From Longimicrobiales bacterium (lineage in GTDB: Bacteria > Gemmatimonadota > Gemmatimonadetes > Longimicrobiales > Gaopeijiaceae): 64,000 bases of DNA. The notes under the pieces were generated by a model. That model made no database searches, was not told the origin of the DNA, and saw only the letters and a program-made list of their open reading frames with translations. Positions 1-7,770 of the stretch are shown here, piece by piece; positions within the stretch are counted from its first letter, which is position 1, and every line of letters starts with the position of its first letter. Both the position numbers and the translations under genes were made by a program. The DNA is taken from positions 310,001 through 374,000 of the forward strand of contig OY282361.1 in assembly GCA_958295645.1 (NCBI GenBank). The letters run 5' to 3'.

Positions 1-855
1 ATCGTGCTCACCGTCGGGGGCGTCTTCGTGATGTGGCTGGGCGAGCAGATCACCGAGCGGGGCATCGGCAACGGCATGTCCCTGCTGATCTTCTTCTCCA
101 TCATCCAGGGCTTCCCTCAGGCCGTCGCCAACACTTGGGAGTCGGTTCGGCTGGACGAGATCGGCGGCCTGGAGATCATCGCGTTGCTGGGCATCGTGGT
201 GGGCATCACCGCCGGAGTGGTCGCCATGACGATGGCCTCCCGGAAGATACCCATTCAGATCCCGCGCAAGGTGGTGGGGCGGGGACGCATCCAAGAGGGC
301 CAGAAGAGCTTCATTCCGTTGCGCGTGAACTCGGCGGGCGTGATGCCGATCATCTTCGCCCAGTCCTTCATCGTGGTCCCCGGCACGATCGCCGCGTTCA
401 GTTCCATACCTCTGGTCCAGGACGTGGCCGACGTCTTCCAGCCCGGCAACTGGGCCTACTACCTGACCTACGGGTTTCTGATCGTCTTCTTCACCTACTT
501 CTACACCGCCATCATCTTCAACCCGGCCGACTTGGCCGAGAACCTGAAGAAGCAGGGCGCGTTCATCCCGGGCGTGAAGCCGGGGGCGCGCACGGCGGAG
601 TACATCGACCGCGTGCTCACGCGCGTCACGTTGCCCGGGTCCCTCTACTTGGCGCTCATCGCGCTGTTGCCGTATTGGATCTTGGACATCTTCAACGTTC
701 CCACGTTCTTCTTCGGCGGCACCAGCCTTCTGATCGTCGTCGGCGTGGGCCTCGACACGGTTCAGCAGGCCCAGCAACACCTGCTGTTGCGCCACTACGA
801 CGGCTTCATGAAGAAGGGCAGGGTCAAGATGCGCGGTCGCCAGCGCTACATGTAG
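1..855 (+). CDS. secY: Protein translocase subunit SecY, C-terminal part (cut by window start)
   Basis: SecY is the channel-forming membrane subunit of the SecYEG translocon, which works with SecA (encoded at 12737) and the ribosome. The frame is open from base 1, so the N-terminal third lies outside the window; 284 residues remain. The visible part holds the family hallmark of an ERGIGNG motif near the start, a cytoplasmic loop with RKIPIQ and GQKSFIPLRVNSAGVMPIIFA-type sequence, several hydrophobic segments, and a basic C-terminus ending RGRQRYM. It is followed 10 nt later by adk, the usual bacterial order. Identification is certain; only the start is missing. Confidence 0.97.
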   Translation: MVLTVGGVFVMWLGEQITERGIGNGMSLLIFFSIIQGFPQAVANTWESVRLDEIGGLEIIALLGIVVGITAGVVAMTMASRKIPIQIPRKVVGRGRIQEGQKSFIPLRVNSAGVMPIIFAQSFIVVPGTIAAFSSIPLVQDVADVFQPGNWAYYLTYGFLIVFFTYFYTAIIFNPADLAENLKKQGAFIPGVKPGARTAEYIDRVLTRVTLPGSLYLALIALLPYWILDIFNVPTFFFGGTSLLIVVGVGLDTVQQAQQHLLLRHYDGFMKKGRVKMRGRQRYM

Positions 856-865
856 GGATTGGGCT

Positions 866-1543
866 GTGCATAGGGAAGAGGCGCCGAGCCGCGAACAGGG
901 GCCGGTCGTCGTGCTGCTGGGCTCGCCCGGCGTCGGAAAGGGCACGCAGGGCGTTCGCCTGGGGCGCGAGCTGGGATGGGCGCACCTCTCGACGGGGGAC
1001 TTGTTGCGCGAGGCGCGTTCGGCGGGCGCTCCGCTGGGGAAGGCGGCGCAGGAGTACATGGATGTCGGCCGCTTGGTGCCCGACGAACTGATGGTGGCGT
1101 TGCTGAGCGAGAAGTTGGCCGCCATGCCGGAGGAGCAGGGGGTGATTCTCGACGGCTTCCCCCGCACGGAGGCGCAGGCCAGCGCGCTGGACGACGCGCT
1201 GGACAAGGCCGGCCGCCGGGTCGGCCGGGTAGTGCTGCTGGACGCTCCGGAGCCCGTCTTGGTCAAGCGCATATCGGGCCGTCGCCTGTCCCCCAGCGGA
1301 CGCGTCTACAACGTGCACTACGACCCGCCGCACCGCGACGGGATATGCGACGACACCGGCGAGCCCCTCCTGCACCGTTCGGACGACCGCCCCGACGCGG
1401 TGAGAACGCGGCTGGCCGTCTACCGGGAGACGACGGCGCCCCTGGTCGGCCGCTACGAGCAGCGGGGACTGCTGGTGCACGTGGACGGGCAGGGCGCCAT
1501 CGACGAAGTCCACGGCGCGCTGCTGGCGGCCGTGAAGGCGTAG
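866..1543 (+). CDS. adk: Adenylate kinase
   Basis: Cytosolic enzyme that interconverts ATP + AMP and 2 ADP. The P-loop GSPGVGKGT is at about residues 19-27, and the conserved DGFPRT motif follows in the core. The LID region (VYNVHYDPP...GEPL) lacks the four cysteines of the zinc-binding type. At 225 residues it is typical of the long bacterial form. The GTG at 866 is used as start; a GTG at 902 would begin right before the P-loop strand and is too late to be comfortable. It sits 10 nt after secY and 5 nt before map, so it is very likely co-transcribed with them. Confidence 0.95.
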   Translation: MHREEAPSREQGPVVVLLGSPGVGKGTQGVRLGRELGWAHLSTGDLLREARSAGAPLGKAAQEYMDVGRLVPDELMVALLSEKLAAMPEEQGVILDGFPRTEAQASALDDALDKAGRRVGRVVLLDAPEPVLVKRISGRRLSPSGRVYNVHYDPPHRDGICDDTGEPLLHRSDDRPDAVRTRLAVYRETTAPLVGRYEQRGLLVHVDGQGAIDEVHGALLAAVKA

Positions 1544-1548
1544 GGACG

Positions 1549-2436
1549 ATGGCCCGCCGAGCCTCGGCGAAGTCGCCGGAGGAGATCGCTGCGATGGAGC
1601 GCGCCGGCCGGGTCGTCGGAATGCTGTTCGCCGAGATCGAGTCGAAGATCCGTCCGGGTATTGCGACCGGCGCGCTCGACAAGTTCGTCGACGAATTCGT
1701 GCGCTCCTGCGAAGGCGCCGTGCCGGCCTTCAAGGGGCTCTACGGCTTTCCCGGAAGCGCCTGCATCAGCATCAACAACGAGATCGTGCACGGCATTCCG
1801 GGACCCCGGACGTTGCGCGACGGCGACATCGTGTCCATCGACGTGGGCGTGCGGCGCGACGGCTGGTGCGCCGACTCGGCCTTTACCTATCCCGTGGGCG
1901 AGATCAGCGCTGGGGCCGCTCGGCTTCTGCAGGTGACGCGCGAGGCTCTCGGAGCGGCGGTGGCGGCTGCGCAGGCCGGCGGCCGGGTCGGCGACATCGG
2001 GGCGGCCGTCGAAGCCGTGGTGGCCGGATGCGGAATGACGATCGTGAAGGACTTGGTGGGCCACGGCATCGGGCGGGAAGTCCACGAGGAACCACAGGTG
2101 CCCAACCAGGGCCGCGTCGGCGCCGGACCTCTCCTACTGGAAGGGACGACGCTGGCGATCGAGCCGATGGTGTCGTTGGGGACGGGGCGGATACGGACGC
2201 TGGCCGACCGGTGGACGACCAGCACCGCCGACAGATCGCTGTCGGCCCACTTCGAGCACACGGTGGCCGTGACCGCGGAGGGGCCGCGTGTCCTCACCGG
2301 GGGGGGAATCTGGGACGGGGAGGGCGCTGCCCGGATGCCGCAGGCCTGCGAAGCTGGGACGCCGGGCGCCTGCGAAGCCGGGACGCCGGGGGCCTCGGGC
2401 TACGCTCCGCTGGCCTCTACCGCATCCGCGTCCTGA
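1549..2436 (+). CDS. map: Methionine aminopeptidase, type I
   Basis: Removes the initiator methionine from nascent proteins. The five metal ligands of the family can be placed: D98 (SIDVGV), D109 (CADSAF), H172 (GHGIG), E205 (AIEPM) and E236 (HFEHTV); the substrate-contact His is H81 (VHGIPG). At 295 residues it exceeds the usual 250-265 because of a C-terminal tail of about 40 residues. That tail contains two copies of an octapeptide (CEAGTPGA) encoded by a DNA direct repeat near 2345-2400. The tail is not part of the known fold and may be recent expansion. The ATG at 1549 follows adk by 5 nt. Confidence 0.95.
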   Translation: MARRASAKSPEEIAAMERAGRVVGMLFAEIESKIRPGIATGALDKFVDEFVRSCEGAVPAFKGLYGFPGSACISINNEIVHGIPGPRTLRDGDIVSIDVGVRRDGWCADSAFTYPVGEISAGAARLLQVTREALGAAVAAAQAGGRVGDIGAAVEAVVAGCGMTIVKDLVGHGIGREVHEEPQVPNQGRVGAGPLLLEGTTLAIEPMVSLGTGRIRTLADRWTTSTADRSLSAHFEHTVAVTAEGPRVLTGGGIWDGEGAARMPQACEAGTPGACEAGTPGASGYAPLASTASAS

Positions 2437-2527
2437 TGGTTAGTTTCAATGGCTGTCCGGCGAATGAGCCTTTGCTCGCCGGAGAACCGTCCGCCGGACG
2501 AATGAAGGCGCGAGGAGAACAGGCCGC
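2437..2527 (+). other. map-rpmJ spacer without infA
   Basis: In many bacteria infA (IF-1) sits between map and rpmJ. This 91-nt spacer cannot encode it. It contains a 7-bp inverted repeat (2457-2463 with 2476-2482, 12-nt loop) with no T-run, and GAGGA ahead of the rpmJ ATG. I see no other gene in it. Confidence 0.5.
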
Positions 2528-2644
2528 ATGAAGGTTCGAACCAGCGTAAAGCCGATGTGCGAGTACTGCCGGGTCGTGCGCAGGAAGGGCGTCGTGCGCA
2601 TCATCTGCAGCCGGAATCCGCGCCACAAGCAGCGCCAGGGCTGA
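2528..2644 (+). CDS. rpmJ: 50S ribosomal protein L36
   Basis: A 38-residue zinc-ribbon protein of the large subunit. The sequence begins [14 protein letters not shown] and ends PRHKQRQG. The zinc ligands C11, C14, C27 and H33 are all present, so this is the zinc-binding (C+) form. Length and residues match the family almost position by position. It is preceded by a GAGGA ribosome binding site and followed 18 nt later by rpsM, the standard order. Confidence 0.97.
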   Translation: MKVRTSVKPMCEYCRVVRRKGVVRIICSRNPRHKQRQG

Positions 2645-2662
2645 CGGGGAGGCGGGGACGGG

Positions 2663-3043
2663 ATGGCGCGAATAGCGGGAGTCGATCTCCCCAGGAGCAA
2701 GCGGATCGAAGTGGCGCTCACCTACGTCTACGGCCTGGGCCGGACGAGGGCCCGCCGCATCCTCGAAGCGACGGGGATCGATCCGAACCTCCGGACCCAC
2801 GAGCTGAGCGACGAAGACGCCAGCTTGCTGCGCCGGGAGATCGAGCAGAACCACAAGGTCGAGGGCGCGTTGCGCACCGAGGTCTCCATGAACATCAAGC
2901 GGCTCATGGACATCGGTTGCTACCGCGGTCTGCGGCACCGTCGCGGGTTGCCGGTTCGCGGCCAGCGGACGCACACCAACGCTCGCACGAAGAAGGGGCC
3001 CCGCCGGGCCATCGCCGGCAAGAAGAAGGCGCCCAAGAAGTAG
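2663..3043 (+). CDS. rpsM: 30S ribosomal protein S13
   Basis: Small-subunit head protein that contacts tRNA and L5. Its 126 residues begin [19 protein letters not shown]. The conserved [10 protein letters not shown] motif is followed by a very basic C-terminal tail ending KKKAPKK that reaches the P site. Length and motifs are standard. It lies in the rpmJ-rpsM-rpsK-rpsD-rpoA-rplQ cluster. Confidence 0.97.
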   Translation: MARIAGVDLPRSKRIEVALTYVYGLGRTRARRILEATGIDPNLRTHELSDEDASLLRREIEQNHKVEGALRTEVSMNIKRLMDIGCYRGLRHRRGLPVRGQRTHTNARTKKGPRRAIAGKKKAPKK

Positions 3044-3081
3044 GGCAAGGCCTGCTCGCGGGCGCTACCGCAACGCGCAAT

Positions 3082-3096
3082 GGGGGCCCGGCCCCC
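3082..3096 (+). other. GC-only hairpin between rpsM and rpsK
   Basis: The 15-nt stretch GGGGGCCCGGCCCCC is a nearly perfect palindrome (7 nt pairing with 7 nt around one base). It lies in the 71-nt rpsM-rpsK spacer and is not followed by a T-run. It could modulate read-through or processing within the operon. Only the palindrome is seen; a role is inference. Confidence 0.3.
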
Positions 3097-3114
3097 GCTT
3101 AAGGACGGCCTCTG

Positions 3115-3507
3115 TTGGCAAAGCCGAAATCGACGAGAAGCAAGAAGTCCAAGAAGATCGTGGAGTCGGAGGGCGTCGCTCACGTCAAGGCGACGTTCAA
3201 CAACACCCTGATCACGATTGCCGACAACTCGGGCAACGTGCTGGTTTGGGCCTCCGCGGGGACGGCGGGCTTCAAGGGCTCCAAGAAGTCCACGCCGTTC
3301 GCCGCGACCATGGCCGCCGAGAAGGCCGGCCGGGACGCGGTGGCGCTGGGCGTGCGCAAGGTGGTCGTGCGCGTTCGGGGCCCGGGCTCCGGGCGCGAAT
3401 CGGCGATACAGGCTCTCTCGGCGGCCGGCCTGCAAGTCAAGTCCATCCACGACGTGACGCCGTTGCCGCACAACGGTTGCCGGCCGCCCAAGAAGCGTCG
3501 CGTCTAG
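3115..3507 (+). CDS. rpsK: 30S ribosomal protein S11
   Basis: Platform protein of the small subunit, 130 residues. The family core ([20 protein letters not shown]) and the C-terminal [18 protein letters not shown] are clear. No ATG or GTG fits the N-terminus. The TTG at 3115 with AAGGA 9 nt upstream (3101-3105) is the best start, giving a lysine-rich N-terminal extension of normal length. Confidence 0.95.
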   Translation: MAKPKSTRSKKSKKIVESEGVAHVKATFNNTLITIADNSGNVLVWASAGTAGFKGSKKSTPFAATMAAEKAGRDAVALGVRKVVVRVRGPGSGRESAIQALSAAGLQVKSIHDVTPLPHNGCRPPKKRRV

Positions 3508-3537
3508 CCGCGCCCCTACCGAGACCTGCATCCAGCC

Positions 3538-4173
3538 ATGTCGCGATATACCGGACCCGTCTGCAAGCGCTGCCGCCGAGAGGGGCAGAAGCTGTTCCTC
3601 AAGGGCGCCAAGTGCTACACCGAGAAGTGTCCCGTCGAGAGGCGGCAGTATCCGCCCGGCCAACACGGCCCGGCGTCGGTGCGCCGCCGCAAGCAGTCCG
3701 CCTACTCGGTGCAGCTGCGCGAGAAGCAGAAGGTGAAGCGCATTTACGGACTGCACGAGAAGCAGTTCCGCAACCTGTTCGAATACGCGGCCTCGCGGCC
3801 GGGCGTGACGGGCCAGAATCTGGTGATCGCGCTCGAGACTCGCCTGGACAACGTCGTGTTTCGCTTGGGTTTCGCGGCGAGCAGAAGGCAGGCCAGACAG
3901 TTGGTGCGGCACCGTCACGTGCAGGTCGACGGCTCCTTGGTGGACATCCCCAGCTACCGCGTGTCCGCCGGCCAGGAGATCGCGTTGCGCGAGGGGTCGC
4001 GCGAGTTGGACATCGTGGCGGCGAGCCTGGGCGCGCGAACCCGTCCGCCCCTCATGGAGTGGCTGGCCCTGGACGAGAAGAGCCGCGTGGGCCGGATCGT
4101 CCGGGATCCCGAGAGGGGCGAGATCCCCTTGCCGGCACAGGAACAGCTGATCGTCGAACTCTACTCCAAGTGA
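3538..4173 (+). CDS. rpsD: 30S ribosomal protein S4
   Basis: Primary 16S rRNA-binding protein that also acts as translational regulator of its operon in several bacteria. It has 211 residues. The N-terminus carries a four-cysteine zinc-finger arrangement (CKRC...CYTEKC), and the S4 RNA-binding domain (RLDNVVFRLGFA...ARQLVRHRHVQVDG) follows at about residues 100-165. Length is normal. It precedes rpoA by 94 nt. Confidence 0.97.
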   Translation: MSRYTGPVCKRCRREGQKLFLKGAKCYTEKCPVERRQYPPGQHGPASVRRRKQSAYSVQLREKQKVKRIYGLHEKQFRNLFEYAASRPGVTGQNLVIALETRLDNVVFRLGFAASRRQARQLVRHRHVQVDGSLVDIPSYRVSAGQEIALREGSRELDIVAASLGARTRPPLMEWLALDEKSRVGRIVRDPERGEIPLPAQEQLIVELYSK

Positions 4174-4254
4174 CGTCCGCGACCGCATCGCCCGACAGCC
4201 TGCGTTCCGCTTGCGGCGGCCTCTGTCGCGCCCTTTGGAGAACCGCTAAGAAAC

Positions 4255-4263
4255 GGAGGAGGA
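4255..4263 (+). promoter_or_regulatory. Strong ribosome binding site that fixes the rpoA start
   Basis: GGAGGAGGA runs from 4255 to 4263. It stands about 5 nt before a TTG at 4268 and about 17 nt before the first ATG (4280). Spacing favours the TTG as the true rpoA start. Confidence 0.6.
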
Positions 4264-4267
4264 TTTT

Positions 4268-5296
4268 TTGGAGATTGACATGACGGGTCTCGTGCTGCCG
4301 GAGCGCATCGAGACCACCAAGGCGTCCGCTGACGGCAAGTCGGCCGAGTTCGTGATGGAGCCGCTGGAAAGGGGCTTCGGACACACGCTCGGCAACGCCA
4401 TTCGAAGGGTGTTGCTCTCGTCGTTGCGGGGCTCCGCGGTCTGGGGTCTTCGCAGCAACGGCGTCCTCCACGAACACGCGACGATCACGTCGGTCGTCGA
4501 AGACGTGCACCAAGTCATTCACAACCTCAAGGCGCTCGTGATCACGCTGGACGAGGGCGTCGAGGAGGCCGTGCTGAAGATCGAGACGCGCAAGGCCGGC
4601 GCCGTCACCGCCGCCTCGATCCTGGCTCCGGCGTCGGTCACCATTCACGATCCGACCCAGCACATTCTGACTCTGCAGGACGATCGCGATCTCGACATCG
4701 AGCTCTACGTCAACAAGGGGAGGGGCTTCGTCCTCGCCGACCAGATGCCCGCGGCCGAGGCCGGCCCGGTGGGCATGGTTCGCATCGACGCGATCTACAA
4801 CCCCGTTCTACGGGCCAACTTCACGGTCCAGGAGACGCGGGTCGGCCAGCGGACCGACTTCGACAAGCTCACGGTTCGAGTCGAGACGAACGGTTCCGTG
4901 CGCCCCGACGAGGCCATCCACTCGGCGGCGGCGCTGGTGCAGCGCTACGTCGGCTTCATGCTCGACTTTGGTTCGGACCTTCCGGCGGCCTCGCCGAGGC
5001 CCGCGGCGCTGATGCCGGCCCATGTCGCCGAGTTGCTCGGCAGGCCCATCAACGACGTCGCGGAGCTCAGCGTCCGCTGGCGGAACGCCTTCCAGAAGGA
5101 GTCGATCAAGACGTTGCGCGATCTGGTCGGCCGCAACCGGGCGAAGGTGCTCGAAATCGAGAATTTCGGAGAGAGAACCGTCGACGAGCTGGTCGGCGCT
5201 CTCGAGAAGATGGAACTTCGGCTCGGCATGCAGATCGAAGAGGACGAGGAGGGGCGCCTCCGCGTCTTCGAAGAGCCCGCGGCGCGAGACGAGTAG
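4268..5296 (+). CDS. rpoA: DNA-directed RNA polymerase subunit alpha
   Basis: Alpha subunit; the dimer nucleates RNA polymerase assembly, and its C-terminal domain contacts UP elements and activators. The 342 residues show an N-terminal domain (LERGFGHTLGNAIRRVLLSS at about 38-57) through about residue 235. A linker follows, then the C-terminal helix-hairpin-helix region (NFGERTVDELVGALEKM). The TTG start at 4268 gives MEIDMTGL and is supported by the ribosome binding site; the later ATG would drop four residues. rplQ follows by 21 nt. Confidence 0.96.
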   Translation: MEIDMTGLVLPERIETTKASADGKSAEFVMEPLERGFGHTLGNAIRRVLLSSLRGSAVWGLRSNGVLHEHATITSVVEDVHQVIHNLKALVITLDEGVEEAVLKIETRKAGAVTAASILAPASVTIHDPTQHILTLQDDRDLDIELYVNKGRGFVLADQMPAAEAGPVGMVRIDAIYNPVLRANFTVQETRVGQRTDFDKLTVRVETNGSVRPDEAIHSAAALVQRYVGFMLDFGSDLPAASPRPAALMPAHVAELLGRPINDVAELSVRWRNAFQKESIKTLRDLVGRNRAKVLEIENFGERTVDELVGALEKMELRLGMQIEEDEEGRLRVFEEPAARDE

Positions 5297-5317
5297 CCGG
5301 ACGAGAGGGAACAACCC

Positions 5318-5668
5318 ATGCGTCACAGAAAGAAGGGGCGCGGACTGTCGCGCTCGCCCAGCCACAGAAAAGCGCTCTTGAGGAACTTGGCCGCTTCCTT
5401 GTTTCTTCACGAGCGGATCACCACGACGACGGCCCGGGCGAAGGAGCTCAGGCCGTATGCCGAGCGGCTGGTCACCATGGCCAAGCGGGGCGACCTGCAC
5501 GCGCGCCGGCTGGCGGCTCGGCGCATCGCGGACCGGGACGTGCTGGGCAAGCTGTTCGACGACATCGGCCCCCGCTACGCGGAGCGGCCGGGCGGGTACG
5601 TCCGCATCTTGAAGCTGGGAAACCGCAAAGGCGACGCCGCCGAAATGGCGCTTGTGGAGTTGGTGTGA
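5318..5668 (+). CDS. rplQ: 50S ribosomal protein L17
   Basis: Large-subunit protein of 116 residues beginning [20 protein letters not shown]. The family block [17 protein letters not shown] follows, then a C-terminus ending [12 protein letters not shown]. It is the usual last gene of the alpha operon, and a stem-loop lies just after it. Confidence 0.97.
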   Translation: MRHRKKGRGLSRSPSHRKALLRNLAASLFLHERITTTTARAKELRPYAERLVTMAKRGDLHARRLAARRIADRDVLGKLFDDIGPRYAERPGGYVRILKLGNRKGDAAEMALVELV

Positions 5669-5681
5669 TAGAATGCCCGCG

Positions 5682-5704
5682 GCCGGCCCGCCTCGAAGGC
5701 CGGC
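5682..5704 (+). terminator. Possible terminator or attenuator after rplQ
   Basis: GCCGGCC (5682-5688) pairs perfectly with GGCCGGC (5698-5704) over a 9-nt loop, starting 13 nt after the rplQ stop. No T-run follows, so it is not a textbook intrinsic terminator, but its place at the end of the ribosomal operon is suggestive. Confidence 0.35.
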
Positions 5705-5743
5705 TCCGCTAGACCGATCCAACGAGAGAACCGAGGAGGACAG

Positions 5744-6286
5744 ATGGCAGCGCTCGTGAAGTCCCGTGTCGGCGCCGGACATGTCGGCACGTTGCTGATG
5801 GTGGCGGCATTCCTGGCGGTGGCCGGGTTCTTGTATTGGCTCTCGCAGGTGGCCGTGCCGACGGAGAGTCCGGACGACGAGGCCCCGCGCGGCGTGGACG
5901 ACGAGGGGTTGTTGGTGGACTTCGCGGAGTTCTCGACCGGCACGGACGCGTACGTCGACCAGACGATCACGTTGCGGGGCGTGACGGTCACGCAAAAGTT
6001 CGGCCCCCACGCCTTCTGGACCACGCTGAGCGACGAGGGCAACACGTCCTACTTGGTTCATCTCTCGGCGGCTGCCATCGCGGATTCCGTCGAGTTGGTG
6101 GCGAACGCTCCCTACGACTTGTCCGGGACCGTCCACAGCATGACCGATTCCGTCTTGGACGCCTGGGCCGCCGACGGAGACTTTGTGCAGGAGAACGATC
6201 GCTTCTTGGCAGAGTACGCCATTGATTTCCTGGAAGCGGCTCAAGTCGCGGCGGTCGGCCCGGAGACCGGGACTCCCGGCGCCTGA
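5744..6286 (+). CDS. Membrane-anchored protein of unknown function
   Basis: I do not recognise the family. The 180 residues have one N-terminal membrane segment (about 10-34, VGTLLMVAAFLAVAGFLYWL). An acidic linker rich in D and E follows, and then a soluble domain of about 110 residues predicted to face the periplasm. The soluble part has a beta-rich pattern (TITLRGVTVTQKFGPHAFWT...YLVHLSAAA...YDLSGTVHS) that could be an OB-like barrel; that is a guess. A GAGGAGGA ribosome binding site precedes the ATG. It stands alone between the ribosomal operon and sugar-nucleotide genes. Confidence 0.75.
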   Translation: MAALVKSRVGAGHVGTLLMVAAFLAVAGFLYWLSQVAVPTESPDDEAPRGVDDEGLLVDFAEFSTGTDAYVDQTITLRGVTVTQKFGPHAFWTTLSDEGNTSYLVHLSAAAIADSVELVANAPYDLSGTVHSMTDSVLDAWAADGDFVQENDRFLAEYAIDFLEAAQVAAVGPETGTPGA

Positions 6287-6332
6287 TGCTTCCGGCGGTC
6301 GCGTCGCTGAAGCGGTTCGTTTCGGCGGCGGC

Positions 6333-7769
6333 ATGACGAGGGACGGTCCTCAGGAGGACGGTACGGAGAAGCCCCTGGCCGCCCCCGCCAACTTCGGGCG
6401 GGGGCCGGAGGCGACCGGAGCCGGAAGCGCCGTCTTTGGCGTGGTGGGCTTGGGCTACGTGGGGCTTCCGCTGGCCGTCGAGGCGGCGAAGAACGGCATC
6501 CGCGTCGTAGCCTTCGACGTGGACGAGGAGGTCGTCGCCGGAATCGCCGACGGACGCAGCCACATCCGCGACGTCCCCTCGGAGGAGGTGGCAAGAGCGC
6601 GCGGCCGCGGTCTGTTGCGAGCAACGACCAGTCCCGGGGACCTCGCCGGTTGTCACGCCGTGGCCATCTGCGTCCCCACGCCGCTGTCCAAGGGGCGCGA
6701 GCCGGACATCTCCTACGTTCTGGCTGCTTCCAAGACCGTCTCCGCCGTCCTCGCTCCAGGCCAGATCGTGGCCCTGGAGTCCACGACGTACCCCGGGATG
6801 ACGCGGGAACTGGTGCGGCCCGTGCTGGAGGAGAGCGGTCTTCGGGTCGGCGAGGACTTCCACCTGTGCTTCTCGCCCGAGCGCGTCGACCCCGCCAACG
6901 AGACCTGGGGAATCCGCAACACGCCGAAGATCGTCGGCGGCGTGACCTCCGCCTGCACGCGCGCCGGCACGGCCTTCTACTCTCGGTTCGTGGAGACGGT
7001 GGTGCCGGTGTCCTCGGCGGAGGTCGCGGAGTTCGCCAAGATCCTCGAGAACGCCTTTCGGGCCGTGAACATCGGGCTGGCCAACGAGATGGCCGTGATC
7101 GCCGACAGGCTGGGGCTGGACATCTGGGAAGTGATCGACGCCGCGGGGACCAAGCCGTTCGGGTTCATGACGTTCGAGCCGGGACCGGGGTTGGGAGGAC
7201 ACTGCATCCCCGTGGACCCCCACTACTTGTCCTGGAAGATGCGTACGATGGACTGCCCCACGCGGTTCATCGATCTCGCCTCCGAAATCAACCGCGAGAT
7301 GCCCGCCTTCGTGGTCGGCAAGATCCGCAAGGCGCTCAACGGCAGCGGCAAGCCCGTGAACGGCTCGCGCGTGCTGATCGTCGGCGTCGCCTACAAGCGG
7401 GACGTTCCGGACGTGCGGGAGTCGCCCGCCCTGGACGTGCTGGATCTGTTGGCCCGCGAGGGCGCCGACGTGCGCTATCACGACCCCTACGTGCCCGAGT
7501 GGGCCACGGGGGACGGACGGACGCTGCAATCGGCGCCGCTGAGCCGAAGCGTCTTCCGGGAAACCGACGCGGTGGTGGTCGTCACGGACCACGCCTGCGT
7601 CGACTACGGACGGCTCCTGCGCCTCTCGCCGATCCTGGTCGACGCCAGGAACGTGACCCGAAGCGAGCGAGCGTTGCGAGGAGAGGCGTCGGTCCCGCCG
7701 TGGATCGTGAAGGACGGGCGGGAAGGCCGCAGGGAGCCCCGGGCCAGCGCAACGGGATCGGAAGGCTGA
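6333..7769 (+). CDS. UDP-N-acetylhexosamine 6-dehydrogenase (WbpA/WecC family)
   Basis: NAD-dependent four-electron oxidation of a UDP-HexNAc to the uronic acid, used for surface polysaccharides. The Rossmann motif GLGYVGLPLA lies near residue 37. The family signature SPERVDP and the active-site GGHCIPVDPHYL (catalytic C291) are present. SPERVDP and the downstream YLSWK favour the UDP-GlcNAc/ManNAc branch over UDP-glucose dehydrogenase. The ATG at 6333 gives 478 residues with a polar N-terminal leader of about 30 residues not seen in all members. ugd starts 1 nt after the stop. Exact substrate is not decided by sequence. Confidence 0.88.
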   Translation: MTRDGPQEDGTEKPLAAPANFGRGPEATGAGSAVFGVVGLGYVGLPLAVEAAKNGIRVVAFDVDEEVVAGIADGRSHIRDVPSEEVARARGRGLLRATTSPGDLAGCHAVAICVPTPLSKGREPDISYVLAASKTVSAVLAPGQIVALESTTYPGMTRELVRPVLEESGLRVGEDFHLCFSPERVDPANETWGIRNTPKIVGGVTSACTRAGTAFYSRFVETVVPVSSAEVAEFAKILENAFRAVNIGLANEMAVIADRLGLDIWEVIDAAGTKPFGFMTFEPGPGLGGHCIPVDPHYLSWKMRTMDCPTRFIDLASEINREMPAFVVGKIRKALNGSGKPVNGSRVLIVGVAYKRDVPDVRESPALDVLDLLAREGADVRYHDPYVPEWATGDGRTLQSAPLSRSVFRETDAVVVVTDHACVDYGRLLRLSPILVDARNVTRSERALRGEASVPPWIVKDGREGRREPRASATGSEG

Positions 7770-7770
7770 C

